NCBI RefSeq assembly: GCF_002278925.1
Contig: NZ_NCJH01000012.1
Coordinates: 62,001 to 126,000, forward strand
Reading direction: 5' to 3'
Length of the DNA stretch: 64,000 bases
Source: Polaromonas sp. 39-63-25
GTDB lineage: Bacteria; Pseudomonadota; Gammaproteobacteria; Burkholderiales; Burkholderiaceae_C
The notes below the pieces were generated by a model that made no database searches, was not told the DNA's origin, and was given only the letters and a program-made list of their open reading frames with translations. Of this stretch, positions 1 to 7,731 are shown one piece after another. The position numbers and the translations under genes are program-made. Every line of letters starts with the position of its first letter. The first letter of the stretch is position 1.

Positions 1-1
1 A

Positions 2-40
2 GGGCCTGTTCACACTTGCATAAACAGTGTGAACAGGCCC
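2..40. repeat. Perfect 14-bp inverted repeat at window start
   Basis: Bases 2-15 and 27-40 are exact reverse complements (GGGCCTGTTCACAC) around an 11-nt loop. No T-tract follows on either strand, so it is not a classical intrinsic terminator. It abuts a copy of the interspersed repeat that begins near 38. It could be a protein-binding palindrome or a REP-like hairpin; its left context lies outside the window. Confidence 0.6.
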
Positions 41-84
41 CAGCCCAACAGGGATGGGCGCAACACGCTCATGAATTGATAGCG
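38..84 (+). repeat. Interspersed GCGCAAGCAGCTAT-type repeat, copy 1
   Basis: Divergent copy of the short repeat found throughout this window. Recognisable blocks are CCCAGCCCAAC, then GGGCGCAA, then a degenerate terminal block ending TTGATAGCG. It ends just beyond the stop codon of the neighbouring leftward XRE gene. Confidence 0.55.
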
Positions 85-85
85 T

Positions 86-526
86 CTAGTCCGGCAAACC
101 ATCCAGGATTTTTGCCGCTTCGAGCTTGCCCATTTTCCGGAGCCTCGCAATCGCCGGCAGCTGGCTGGCGCGGGGACGGGTCTTGCCGTCTTCCCACTTG
201 TAGACGGACTGCACCGACACGTTGAGAAGTTTTGCGGTCGCGGCAGCGGTCAGCCCGAGCCGGCGCCGCTGGGCGGCCAGTCCCTTGGCGCTGAAGCGCA
301 ATCCGCTGCCGGCGCCCTCTTCGGCTTCCTCGGGTGCAGCCGCCTTCCTGCCGGACTTGAGCACACGGCTCAGTTGCTTCTCCAGGGCCAGCACACGCCT
401 TTTCAGGGCGGCGATATCGCTGCGGTATTGCGACGAAGCTTTTTTCAGCGGCTGGGTTTCCGCGCGGGCGTCCTTGCGGGCAACCCGGGATATTTCGGCT
501 TTGAGAACAGTAGCGATATTGGGCAC
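86..526 (-). CDS. XRE-type helix-turn-helix protein with N-terminal coiled coil
   Basis: This 146-residue protein has two parts. Residues 1-60 are charged and helical, with a heptad-like pattern suggesting a coiled coil (ALKRRVLALEKQLSRVL). Residues 85-130 carry a Cro/C1-type HTH (LAAQRRRLGLTAAATAKLL, then VSVQSVYKWEDGKTRP). It is probably a small DNA-binding regulator that oligomerises through the coiled coil. The start is GTG, preceded by AGGAG about 9 nt upstream. It stands alone in its orientation and its targets are unknown. Family assignment is good; function is inference. Confidence 0.75.
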   Translation of the reverse strand: MPNIATVLKAEISRVARKDARAETQPLKKASSQYRSDIAALKRRVLALEKQLSRVLKSGRKAAAPEEAEEGAGSGLRFSAKGLAAQRRRLGLTAAATAKLLNVSVQSVYKWEDGKTRPRASQLPAIARLRKMGKLEAAKILDGLPD

Positions 527-878
527 GTCGGGAATCTCCTTGCTGGATGGACGATGACTTCTCCTCCGATTGTAGGAGGCCCGAAAAACCAGCCGTATTG
601 TGGGCTATCCCCCGGACCAGGTGGGGACAGGCGCCCGGGCACCGCAGCGGCCGCTTGCCAGCCTCAGCCGGCGTGCGGGGCGACGGGCTGGCGGCTGCAT
701 GATCGCTATATATTCGATAGCTGCCTGCGACCGTCCACCATGGGCTTAAGAGCAATTCGATCATGAAGGACGATACCACCACAGCCAACGCGCAAGGCTG
801 GCGGCTTACCTTCAGCAGGCGCTGCGGCGCGTAGATAGCTGTTCCATCCACCGTCCCCGGCGTGCGTCTGCGCCCGAC
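527..878. other. 352-bp intergenic region without a supported gene
   Basis: Holds the upstream region of the leftward XRE gene, a small CTCCTCC/GGAGG inverted repeat near 559-580, and one interspersed-repeat copy at about 701-746. Open frames here give no recognisable protein. Confidence 0.5.
701..746 (-). repeat. Interspersed repeat, copy 2
   Basis: Reverse-orientation copy. On the minus strand it reads CGGTCGCAGGCAGCTAT, a short spacer, then ATAGCGATC. The terminal CTAT/ATAG inverted arms are intact; the upstream CCAGCCC block is degraded. Confidence 0.65.
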
Positions 879-1136
879 TCAATCGGGCACAAACTGTTGC
901 TTGAACCGCAACTCGTCCTCGGGCAATTCCAGCGTGACCAACTGGCCCATCTTGTTGTCGGACGTCCGGCAGGCCGCGAACAGGCTGGCCTTGCCCATGA
1001 AGTTGTAGCTGTCCATGTCGATCAGCATGTAGGGGTAAGGCACAAACACCTGATGCAGGAAGATGCTGCGGTGCCGGTTGCGCGGCGACGGAAAAAGCTT
1101 GTAGTCGTCGGTGGTGATGCTTTTTGCGGTGGCCAT
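879..1136 (-). CDS. Conserved-looking small protein of unknown function
   Basis: This 85-residue soluble protein is rich in aromatic and charged residues (PSPRNRHRSIFLHQ, YPYMLIDMDSYNFMGK). It has no signal peptide or membrane segment, and I do not recognise a family. It lies 10 nt downstream of the slyX-like gene in the same direction, so the two are probably co-transcribed. Codon use matches the GC-rich neighbours, which supports a real gene. Confidence 0.6.
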   Translation of the reverse strand: MATAKSITTDDYKLFPSPRNRHRSIFLHQVFVPYPYMLIDMDSYNFMGKASLFAACRTSDNKMGQLVTLELPEDELRFKQQFVPD

Positions 1137-1146
1137 GCGGTGTGTT

Positions 1147-1365
1147 TCAGTAGTGCGGTGGCAGCTCGTCGCCGGCGCGGGTCAGGGTGGTGGCGCCGGC
1201 CTCGGGCAGTTGCTGGCGCAGCTGGCTGACTTCGCGCATCAGCAGGTCGATCTGCTGCTGCTGGCGGACGATGACCTGGTTGAGTTCGTCGAGCAGGTCT
1301 TCGCCGAAGCTGGCCTTGATCTCCAGATCGGTCAGTCGTTTTTCAATCTCGGTGGCGGTTTGCAT
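1147..1365 (-). CDS. slyX: SlyX family protein
   Basis: This 72-residue protein matches SlyX in length and pattern. An N-terminal EKRLTDLEIKASFGEDLLDELNQVI coiled-coil segment is followed by a Gln-rich helix (VRQQQQIDLLMREVSQL) and a C-terminus ending LPPHY. SlyX proteins are small cytosolic coiled-coil proteins with no agreed biochemical role. It precedes the 85-residue gene by 10 nt, probably as one transcript. Confidence 0.85.
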   Translation of the reverse strand: MQTATEIEKRLTDLEIKASFGEDLLDELNQVIVRQQQQIDLLMREVSQLRQQLPEAGATTLTRAGDELPPHY

Positions 1366-1496
1366 ACCCCCTATTGGACACGAGTTCGGGGCCCGAATAG
1401 CAGCCGATTTCCTACACGCAGATACGCCGGCGTCCTCTGCTGCCTGAGGGGTACCCGGGCCATCATGAACGCTTCACTTCATCGACTGGAACCATC

Positions 1497-1916
1497 ATGA
1501 GCATTCTCGGCAAGATCTTCAGCAAAATTTTCCCGTCGGCACAGGCTGCCCAGCCGCCAGCCTCCTCTGGTCCCTCCAGCGATGACGTCGCGGCAGCCGC
1601 AGCGGCCGCCGGAGCGGCCAGAGCAGGCGCCGCCACCGCCGCACCGGCCCCGCTGGCGCAGGTCGATGTGGAGGCACTGCTCAACGACATGGCGCAGAAA
1701 AACCCGCAAAAACTCAACTGGAAAACCTCCATTGTTGACCTGATGAAACTGCTGGACCTCGACAGCAGCCTGGGCGAGCGCAAGGAACTGGCCAAAGAAC
1801 TGGGCTACACCGGCGACAGCAGCGACAGCGCCGCCATGAACATCTGGCTGCACCGCCAGGTCATGAACAAGCTGGCCGCCAACGGCGGAACCGTGCCGGC
1901 CGACCTGCGGGACTGA
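1497..1916 (+). CDS. DUF3597 family protein
   Basis: This 139-residue protein has three visible parts. The N-terminus is MSILGKIFSKIF-like. A long Ala/Pro-rich linker spans about residues 15-55. A C-terminal domain of about 80 residues contains VDVEALLNDMAQKNPQKL, SIVDLMKLLDLDSSL and RKELAKELGY, ending near PADLRD. This is the layout of DUF3597 proteins, sometimes described as LysM-related or stress-associated; no enzyme motif is visible. It precedes the YeaQ/YmgE gene by 54 nt in the same direction. Confidence 0.8.
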   Translation: MSILGKIFSKIFPSAQAAQPPASSGPSSDDVAAAAAAAGAARAGAATAAPAPLAQVDVEALLNDMAQKNPQKLNWKTSIVDLMKLLDLDSSLGERKELAKELGYTGDSSDSAAMNIWLHRQVMNKLAANGGTVPADLRD

Positions 1917-1970
1917 ACGGGCGTTTCGCGTCAGCCGTCCCTTCAACTTTTTTTTCTGGAACACACACTC

Positions 1971-2222
1971 ATGGGCATTCTCTGGACCATTCTTATCGGC
2001 TTCATCGTTGGCCTGGTCGCCAAATTCCTGATGCCCGGGCGTGACCCGTCCGGCTTCATCATCACGGTGCTGATAGGTATCGTCGGTTCGGTGCTTGCCA
2101 GCTACCTGGGCGGGGCGCTGGGCCTGTACCAGGTCGGCGAGTCGGCCGGTTTCATCGCGGCCGTGCTGGGCGCCATGCTGCTGCTGTTCATCTACCGCAT
2201 GGTGAGCGGCAAACGCGGCTGA
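1971..2222 (+). CDS. GlsB/YeaQ/YmgE family stress-response membrane protein
   Basis: This 83-residue protein has three hydrophobic segments separated by glycine-rich turns. The family signature is visible: WTILIGFIVGLVAKFLMPGRDP, then a GSVLASYLGGALG block, then the final helix AAVLGAMLLLFIYRMV. Members are inner-membrane proteins of unknown mechanism, often stress-induced. It is followed at once by a strong hairpin terminator. Confidence 0.9.
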   Translation: MGILWTILIGFIVGLVAKFLMPGRDPSGFIITVLIGIVGSVLASYLGGALGLYQVGESAGFIAAVLGAMLLLFIYRMVSGKRG

Positions 2223-2233
2223 TCGTTACAAGC

Positions 2234-2282
2234 AAAAAATGGCTGCAGCGCCCGTGTACCGGGCGTGTGCAGCTATTTTTTT
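2234..2282. terminator. Bidirectional intrinsic terminator
   Basis: The stem is GCTGCA plus CGCCCG pairing with CGGGCG plus TGCAGC (2242-2273), with an A-tract before it and a T-tract after it (2275-2282). It can end the rightward YeaQ/YmgE transcript and also the leftward oxidase transcript, whose TAG stop lies inside the T-tract side. Confidence 0.85.
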
Positions 2283-3376
2283 GGGAGCAATTCGCCGACC
2301 TGGCGGCCGATCGCCAGCGAGCTGGTCAGGCCCGGCGACTCGATGCCGAACAGGTTGACCAGGCCCGCCACGCCGTGCTCCGCCGGTCCCTGGATCAGGA
2401 AGTCCCTGGCCGGCTCGTCGGGCGCCTGGATCTTGGGCCGTATGCCGGCATAACCAGCGAGTAGCGCGCCATCGGGCAGGCCCGGCCAGTACTTGCGCAC
2501 CTCGGCGTAAAACGCGTCGCCGCGGCGCGGGTCCACCACCAGGTCTTCGGGCGAGTCCACCCACTGCACGTCGGGGCCGAACTTGGCCTGACCGCCGAGG
2601 TCCAGGGTCAGGTGCACACCGAGCCCGGCCGCTTCCGGCACCGGGTAAATCAGGCGGCTGAACGGCGAACGGCCCGACAGCGTGAAGTAGTTGCCCTTGG
2701 CGTAATGGCTGGGCGGCACATGCTGCGCGTCCAGCCCCGCAAAGCGGCTGGCCAGCGCCTGCGCGTGCAGACCGGCGGCATTGACCACGCTTTGCGCCGC
2801 CAATTCGGTGCCGTCTTCTGCTACCAGAACAATAGCTGATGGCGCACAGTGCGCCTGGGCCAGCGGCGAATTGAGCACCACCATGCCGCCGGCGTTCTCG
2901 AGGTCGCCCTGCAGCGCCAGCATCAGCGCGTGGCTGTCCACAATGCCGGTGCTGGGCGACAACACCGCCGCCACGCAGTCCAGCGCAGGTTCGAGCGCCT
3001 GCGCCTGCTCGCGCGTGAGCAGCACCAGGTCAGGCACGCCATTGGCGGCGGCCTTGGCGATGATGGCCTGCAGTTGGGGAATCTGCGACGCATGGGTGGC
3101 GACGATCAGCTTGCCGCAGCGGCTGTGGCCGATGCCGCGCTGCGCGCAGTAGTCGTACAGCAGCGCTTTGCCCTCCACACACAGCCGCGCCTTGAGCGAG
3201 CCCTGCGGGTAATAAATGCCGGCGTGGATCACCTCGCTGTTGCGCGAGCTGGTGCCGGTGCCGATGGCGTCCGCCGCTTCCAGCACCATCACCTCGCGCC
3301 CCTGCAGCGCCAGCGCACGGGCCACCGCCAGCCCGACCACACCCGCGCCTATCACCACCACATCCACGTTGTCCAT
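2273..3376 (-). CDS. lhgO: FAD-dependent oxidoreductase, L-2-hydroxyglutarate oxidase (LhgO)-like
   Basis: This 367-residue protein opens with the FAD-binding Rossmann motif [20 protein letters not shown] (about residues 7-26), then the [21 protein letters not shown] segment typical of L-2-hydroxyglutarate dehydrogenase/oxidase, and ends with GYAGIRPKI and a [14 protein letters not shown] substrate-side motif. It belongs to the DAO superfamily; the expected reaction is oxidation of L-2-hydroxyglutarate or a similar 2-hydroxyacid. It is the last gene of a leftward catabolic group. A copy of the interspersed repeat seems to lie within the coding frame around 2819-2860. Exact substrate is inference. 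Confidence 0.85.
   Translation of the reverse strand: MDNVDVVVIGAGVVGLAVARALALQGREVMVLEAADAIGTGTSSRNSEVIHAGIYYPQGSLKARLCVEGKALLYDYCAQRGIGHSRCGKLIVATHASQIPQLQAIIAKAAANGVPDLVLLTREQAQALEPALDCVAAVLSPSTGIVDSHALMLALQGDLENAGGMVVLNSPLAQAHCAPSAIVLVAEDGTELAAQSVVNAAGLHAQALASRFAGLDAQHVPPSHYAKGNYFTLSGRSPFSRLIYPVPEAAGLGVHLTLDLGGQAKFGPDVQWVDSPEDLVVDPRRGDAFYAEVRKYWPGLPDGALLAGYAGIRPKIQAPDEPARDFLIQGPAEHGVAGLVNLFGIESPGLTSSLAIGRQVGELLPKK
2819..2860 (-). repeat. Interspersed repeat, copy 3, inside the oxidase gene
   Basis: On the minus strand the stretch reads GGCGCACTGTGCGCC, then ATCAGCTATTG, then GTAGCA, matching the repeat's GGGCGCAAGCAGCTAT...ATAGCA layout. It is translated in frame as an Ala/Val-rich segment ([13 protein letters not shown]) in a loop-like part of the oxidase. 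Confidence 0.45.
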
Positions 3377-3615
3377 GAACCTAGAAACCGCAGTTGAACG
3401 CGCCCGAGTGGGCCGTCATGGGGTGGGCTGGCAAGGCGCGACAACGCTGCGGGCAGATGCCCGCGAGGAGGAGCAACGCCGCCAGCGCGCCCCAGGGCGG
3501 CTCAATCGGGTGCGTAGCGCTGTCACCCCAATGGCGGCGGTTTTCGGGTCTGAAAAAGTAAGTGTTCATGCGGTGTAGCCAGCGACAAGCAAGCGATCAA
3601 CTGTGGATTCTAGGT

Positions 3616-4656
3616 TCAATGCTCCTGTTCAAAACCGTCGATGACCTGGACCGCATTGCTGCCCAGCGCCTCGGCCGCATAACCGCCTTCGAGCACAAAC
3701 ACCGTCGGCAGGCCGAGCGCCGCCAGGCGCCGGCCGAGCCGGCCGAAGTCGGCCGCCTGCAGCGCAAAGGTGGAAATCGGGTCATCCGCGAAGGTGTCCA
3801 GCCCCAGCGACACCACCAGCGCCTGCGCGCCGTGCCGAGTGATGCGCCGGCACGCCTGCTCCAGCGCCTCGAACCAGGCGCTGGCCGGCGCGCCCGCGGG
3901 CAGTGGCAGATTCAGGTTGAAGCCCAGACCGGCGCCCTCGCCCGCCTCGTCGGCATGGCCGAGGTAAAACGGGTACTCGGTCAGCGGGTCGCCGTGCAGG
4001 CTGACAAAAAACACGTCGGCGCGATCGTAAAAAATGCTTTGTGTGCCGTTGCCGTGGTGGTAGTCCACATCGAGCACGGCCACCCGGTCTGCGCCGCCAT
4101 CGCGCAAAGCCTGCGCCGTCACGGCGGCGTTGTTCAGAAAGCAGTAGCCCCCCATGAAGTCGGCACCCGCATGGTGGCCGGGCGGACGGCTGCAGCAAAA
4201 CACCGCGCCCGCGCCTTCACCGATCAGCGCCGCCGCGCTGGCCGCGGCGTCGGCCCCGGCCTTGGCAGCAAGCCAGGTGCCAGCCGACAGCGGCGATCCG
4301 TTGTCCATCGAATACAGGCCCAGGCGTGCAATGAAGTTGGCCGGTTCGATGTCGCTGCGCAGGGTGCGCACCGGCCAGACCGACGGAAAAGGCTGGCGGT
4401 CCGCGTTGCCCGGGTCCAGGCTCAGCCAGTCGTCCCAGGCATGCTCGAGAAACGCGAGGTAACGCGCGCTGTGCACCTGGCCCAGCACCGCGCGGCTGTC
4501 GACATGCGGCTCGCGCAACGTGTGGCCGCCCTGCAGCAGGCGCTGCTGGACAAAGACGGCACGCGCCGGGGTTTCAAAACAAGGCACACGCTCGCCCCGG
4601 AAAAATTCGAAGGCGGGCGCATGCAGGGCGTGTTGGTCGCTGAACAGGGTGATCAT
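3616..4656 (-). CDS. Histone deacetylase family / acetylpolyamine amidohydrolase-like protein
   Basis: This 346-residue protein of the arginase/deacetylase fold shows the zinc amidohydrolase signatures in order: RPPGHHAG (about residue 157), DVDYHHGNGTQ, SLHGDP, LGLDTFADDP, and the C-terminal glycine-rich VLEGGYA. Family members remove acetyl groups from acetylated amines such as acetylpolyamines or acetyl-lysine, using one Zn2+ held by two Asp and one His. It sits 40 nt after the N-formylglutamate amidohydrolase gene in the same direction, which fits a role in amine or amide catabolism. True substrate unknown. Confidence 0.9.
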   Translation of the reverse strand: MITLFSDQHALHAPAFEFFRGERVPCFETPARAVFVQQRLLQGGHTLREPHVDSRAVLGQVHSARYLAFLEHAWDDWLSLDPGNADRQPFPSVWPVRTLRSDIEPANFIARLGLYSMDNGSPLSAGTWLAAKAGADAAASAAALIGEGAGAVFCCSRPPGHHAGADFMGGYCFLNNAAVTAQALRDGGADRVAVLDVDYHHGNGTQSIFYDRADVFFVSLHGDPLTEYPFYLGHADEAGEGAGLGFNLNLPLPAGAPASAWFEALEQACRRITRHGAQALVVSLGLDTFADDPISTFALQAADFGRLGRRLAALGLPTVFVLEGGYAAEALGSNAVQVIDGFEQEH

Positions 4657-4696
4657 GGCAGACGATTATCCGCGAGCCCTGCCCGCCAACGCGGCA

Positions 4697-5545
4697 CTAC
4701 AGGGTGCGCGGATCGGTGGCCAGCAGCACGTGCACCAGCGACTGCAGGCTGGCCTTCAGAGGCGCAACCCCTTCGTGCATGGCCAGCGTCTGCTCGTCCA
4801 TGTAGAGCTTGCGGTTGATCTCGAGCTGGATGCTGTGGCGCTGCTGCAGCGGCTCGCCATAACGGCGCACGAGCTCCACGCCCTTGTAGGGGTGGTTGAA
4901 GGAAACGCTGTAACCCAGGCCCTGGAGGTGTTCGCACACGAGCCGGGCCAGCGGCTCGCTGGAGGTGGAACCATCGCGGTTGCCGACCACGAAGTCGGCA
5001 TGCGCCTCGCCCGGGAACTCGGTCGCGTGGCTGGACGCAATGGCCGGCATCGAGTGGCAGTTGAGGTGAATGCTGTAGCCGTGGCGCTGGTGCGCGCTGT
5101 CGATGGCCTGGGCCACGGCCGCGTGGTAGGGCTCCCAGCAGCGCGCGATGCGCGCCTGCACTTCGGCCACGCTGAGCGGACGGGCGTAGATGGCTTCGCC
5201 GTCATCGGTGGTGCGCCAGATCAGCCCTTTGCCCAGGCGCACCTTGCTCATCACCTTGGTGTCGGTGGACACGGCATCGGGCCAGGGCTCGTCAAACAGG
5301 CCGACGTCGATCTCCGAAGTGTCGCGGTTGGCGTCGAGGTAGCTGCGCGGAAAAAAGGCCTCGACCCAGCCCGCGCCCAGAGCGTGGGCGAAGTCGTAGA
5401 GCTTTTCGACATGGGTGTCTTCGGCGCGGCGCAGGACCGGCAGCGCGCAGGCGTAGGCGAAGTCGTCGGGGTAGTCGGTCCCGCTGTGCGGTGAATCGAG
5501 CACCAGGGCGGTGCTGCCGGGCAGAGAGCGGAGAAATGGGGTCAT
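4697..5545 (-). CDS. hutG: N-formylglutamate amidohydrolase family protein
   Basis: This 282-residue protein has the family features: LVLDSPHSGTDYPDDF at the N-terminus, DTHVEKLYDFA, ANRDTSEID, a central HLNCHSMPA with likely metal-binding His, and QLEINRKLYMDE. N-formylglutamate deformylases hydrolyse N-formyl-L-glutamate to glutamate and formate, classically the last step of one histidine-degradation route. No other hut genes are nearby, so the physiological substrate is uncertain. The in-frame ATG at 5545 was chosen because the upstream extension is Arg/His-rich and unlike the family. Confidence 0.85.
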   Translation of the reverse strand: MTPFLRSLPGSTALVLDSPHSGTDYPDDFAYACALPVLRRAEDTHVEKLYDFAHALGAGWVEAFFPRSYLDANRDTSEIDVGLFDEPWPDAVSTDTKVMSKVRLGKGLIWRTTDDGEAIYARPLSVAEVQARIARCWEPYHAAVAQAIDSAHQRHGYSIHLNCHSMPAIASSHATEFPGEAHADFVVGNRDGSTSSEPLARLVCEHLQGLGYSVSFNHPYKGVELVRRYGEPLQQRHSIQLEINRKLYMDEQTLAMHEGVAPLKASLQSLVHVLLATDPRTL

Positions 5546-5668
5546 GGTTTTGATTGTGGTCCTGTCGGCACCCCTGCGGTGGCCATGGTGGCCAAGGCCA
5601 CGTTGCGGCCGGGGGTGCATGGGACCGGCCCCACAGCGCGCAGGCGCTGCGGGCCGGCTCTTTCCGCT

Positions 5669-6628
5669 TTACTCGATGCTGATCTTGGCGAACTTCGCGA
5701 TGCGCTGCATCTTGTCGATTTCCTTCTTGATCTGCGCCGCAAACTCAGCCGGTGTGGTGCCGGAGGCAAACAGCCCCTGCGCAGCCAGCTTGGTGCGCAC
5801 GGCCGGCTCCTGCAGGGCCTTGACCACGGCCTGCTGGATGCGGTTCACCGCCGCCGCCGGCGTACCTGCCGGTGCAACCAGGCCGAACCAGGACGGGTCG
5901 TTGCTGGAAAACAGCGAGAGCTCCGCATAGGTCGGCGTGTTGGGCAGCACGTCCAGGCGTTTGTCCCAGGACACCGCAATGGCGCGCAACTTGCCCGACT
6001 GGATGAAAGGTAGCGAAGCGGCCACCTGGTCGAAATACACCATCACCTGTCCGCCGACGACGTCGTTGAGGGCCGGGCCCGCACCGCGGTAGGGAATGTG
6101 CACCATGAAGGTGTTGGTCGTGCTTTTGAACAGCTCGCCCCACATGTGGCCGATGGTGCCGTTGCCGGGCGACGCGTAGCTGAGCTTGCCCGGGTTGGCC
6201 TTGAGGTAGGCGACCAGTTCGGCAAAGTTCTTCACCGGCAGGGCGGCATTGACCACCACCACGCCGGGCGCCTTGACGAGCTCGGTGACGGCGACGAAAT
6301 CCTTGATCGGGTCGTAGGGCAGCTTCTTGTAGACAGCCGGATTGACGCCGTGCGTGGACAGGGTCGCCACACCGAGTGTCAGCCCGTCTGGCGCGGCCTT
6401 GGCCACCTCGCTCATGCCGATGGAGCCGCCGGCACCGCCGCGATTCTCAACGATGACCGGCTGACCCAGAACGCGCGACAGCGGTTCGGACAACACACGG
6501 GCGGTGATGTCCGTCGCGCCGCCCGGAGGAAACGGCACCACCAGGCGCAGCGGTTTGTTCGACTGCGCCCAACCCATTCCCGGGAGTACTGAAGTAGCGG
6601 CGAGTGCGATGAGGTGACGTCTTTGCAT
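5669..6628 (-). CDS. Bug-family tripartite tricarboxylate transporter receptor
   Basis: This 319-residue periplasmic binding protein starts with a signal peptide (RRHLIALAATSVLPGMGWAQ). The mature Bug/TctC domain follows, with PFPPGGATDITARVL, VENRGGAGGSIG, GVATLSTHGVNPA, and SPGNGTIGHMWGELFK. Such proteins bind small carboxylates or amides and are greatly expanded in Burkholderiales, usually without their own permeases. The ATG at 6628 has AAGG six nt upstream, favouring it over the TTG further up. A LysR gene is divergent, and the downstream genes suggest a shared regulon for an amide or carboxylate. Confidence 0.9.
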   Translation of the reverse strand: MQRRHLIALAATSVLPGMGWAQSNKPLRLVVPFPPGGATDITARVLSEPLSRVLGQPVIVENRGGAGGSIGMSEVAKAAPDGLTLGVATLSTHGVNPAVYKKLPYDPIKDFVAVTELVKAPGVVVVNAALPVKNFAELVAYLKANPGKLSYASPGNGTIGHMWGELFKSTTNTFMVHIPYRGAGPALNDVVGGQVMVYFDQVAASLPFIQSGKLRAIAVSWDKRLDVLPNTPTYAELSLFSSNDPSWFGLVAPAGTPAAAVNRIQQAVVKALQEPAVRTKLAAQGLFASGTTPAEFAAQIKKEIDKMQRIAKFAKISIE

Positions 6629-6644
6629 GGTGAACCTTTTCAAA

Positions 6645-6662
6645 ATGGATTTGTGAATCCAT
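6645..6662. promoter_or_regulatory. Candidate LysR operator (ATGGATT-N4-AATCCAT)
   Basis: A perfect 7-bp inverted repeat with a 4-nt centre lies 17 bp upstream of the Bug receptor start, inside the divergent promoter region shared with the LysR gene at 6759. A partial second element, TCCATATTGGA, lies at about 6724-6734. Position and symmetry fit a LysR-type site; binding is inference. Confidence 0.45.
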
Positions 6663-6758
6663 TGTGTAGCAGGAGTGGTGCCAGACGGCCGGAGCCACCG
6701 GTGAAGTCTTCGACTTGGTTAAGTCCATATTGGAATGAACTTGATTTAAAATCGGGCC

Positions 6759-7712
6759 ATGAAACGCCTCCAGCCGCCGATTCACCTGCTTCGCGCCTTC
6801 ACCACCACCGCGCGTTTCGGTAGCGTCTCGCGCGCCAGCGAAGCCTTGCACCTGTCGCAAAGCGCCGTCAGCAAACAGATCAGCGAGCTCGAGCAGCTGA
6901 CCGGCGTGCTGCTGTTCGAGCGCATCCGCCAGCGCCTGACGCTGACCCCGGCCGGAGTGCGTTACGAGGCCGCCGTGCGGCCGGTGCTGGCGCAGCTCGA
7001 AGCCGCCACGCTGGAGCTGATCACCAGCGGCGACGGCGGCGGCGCCCTGCACCTGTCCACCCTGCCCACCTTCGGCGCCAAATGGCTGATACCCCGCCTG
7101 CCGGCCTTCCAGCGCCAGCATCCGCAGATCGAGCTGCACTATGTGCCCTATGCCCAGGGCTACGACTTCCAGCGCGAAGACCTAGACTGCGCGATTCTGT
7201 TCGGCAACGGCAGTTGGCCCGGCGCCCGGGCCGACTACCTGACCGGCCGTGAAGTCGTGTTGATCGCCCCGCCGGGGCTGCCGGCGCAACCGCCGCTGCG
7301 CCAGGCCCAGGACATCACCGGCTTCACCCTGCTCCAGCATGTGAGCGTGCCGCACGCGTGGACCCACTGGTGCGCAGCACACGGCGTCAGCGGCGTCAAC
7401 ACGCTGATGGGCCCGCAGCTGGACCAGTACCACAGCCTGATACGCGCGGTGCGGGCCGGCATGGGTCTGGCGCTGGTGCCGCATTGCCTGGTGCAGGACG
7501 ACATTGCCGCCGGCCTGGTGGCCACGCCGCTGGACGACGGCTACAGGGACGACATGGGTTACTACCTGTGTTACCCCGAGTCGCGCAGCCACCTCAAGCC
7601 GCTGGGCGCCTTCCGTCAGTGGCTGCTGGGCGAAGTCGGCAAGGCGACGCCCGCCAGCGCGGCCGAACCCCGCTTGCTATCAAATAAAGAGCTGCCATCG
7701 CCCGCCCCATAA
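6759..7712 (+). CDS. LysR family transcriptional regulator, GcvA-like
   Basis: This 317-residue protein has an N-terminal winged HTH (LRAFTTTARFGSVSRASEALHLSQSAVSKQISELE, residues 11-45) and a C-terminal periplasmic-binding-like effector domain (FGAKWLIPRLPAF, GMGLALVPHCLV). The SxR-to-LSQSAVSKQI pattern resembles the GcvA subgroup. It is divergent from the Bug receptor, so it probably controls that operon. Its last dozen codons (LLSNKELPSPAP) and its TAA stop come from an interspersed-repeat copy, so the natural C-terminus was probably shorter or different. Confidence 0.9.
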   Translation: MKRLQPPIHLLRAFTTTARFGSVSRASEALHLSQSAVSKQISELEQLTGVLLFERIRQRLTLTPAGVRYEAAVRPVLAQLEAATLELITSGDGGGALHLSTLPTFGAKWLIPRLPAFQRQHPQIELHYVPYAQGYDFQREDLDCAILFGNGSWPGARADYLTGREVVLIAPPGLPAQPPLRQAQDITGFTLLQHVSVPHAWTHWCAAHGVSGVNTLMGPQLDQYHSLIRAVRAGMGLALVPHCLVQDDIAAGLVATPLDDGYRDDMGYYLCYPESRSHLKPLGAFRQWLLGEVGKATPASAAEPRLLSNKELPSPAP

Positions 7713-7731
7713 GGGCTGGAGCCTCATTTTG
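7675..7731 (-). repeat. Interspersed repeat, copy 4, shared 3' end of two LysR genes
   Basis: Near-complete minus-strand copy: GGCTCCAGCCCTTATGGGG, GCGATGGCAGCTC, then TTGATAGC. The stop codon of the rightward LysR (7710-7712) and that of the leftward LysR (7724-7726) both lie inside it. Confidence 0.8.

Noticed and set aside
3381-3569. 62-codon leftward frame between the deacetylase and oxidase genes, with a hydrophobic stretch (WGALAALLLLAGI)
   Set aside because: No ribosome-binding sequence, no recognisable family, and lies in a spacer of ordinary composition.
4697-5545. Assignment of a complete histidine-utilisation operon
   Set aside because: Only the N-formylglutamate amidohydrolase-like gene is present; no hutH, hutU, hutI or hutF is in the window.
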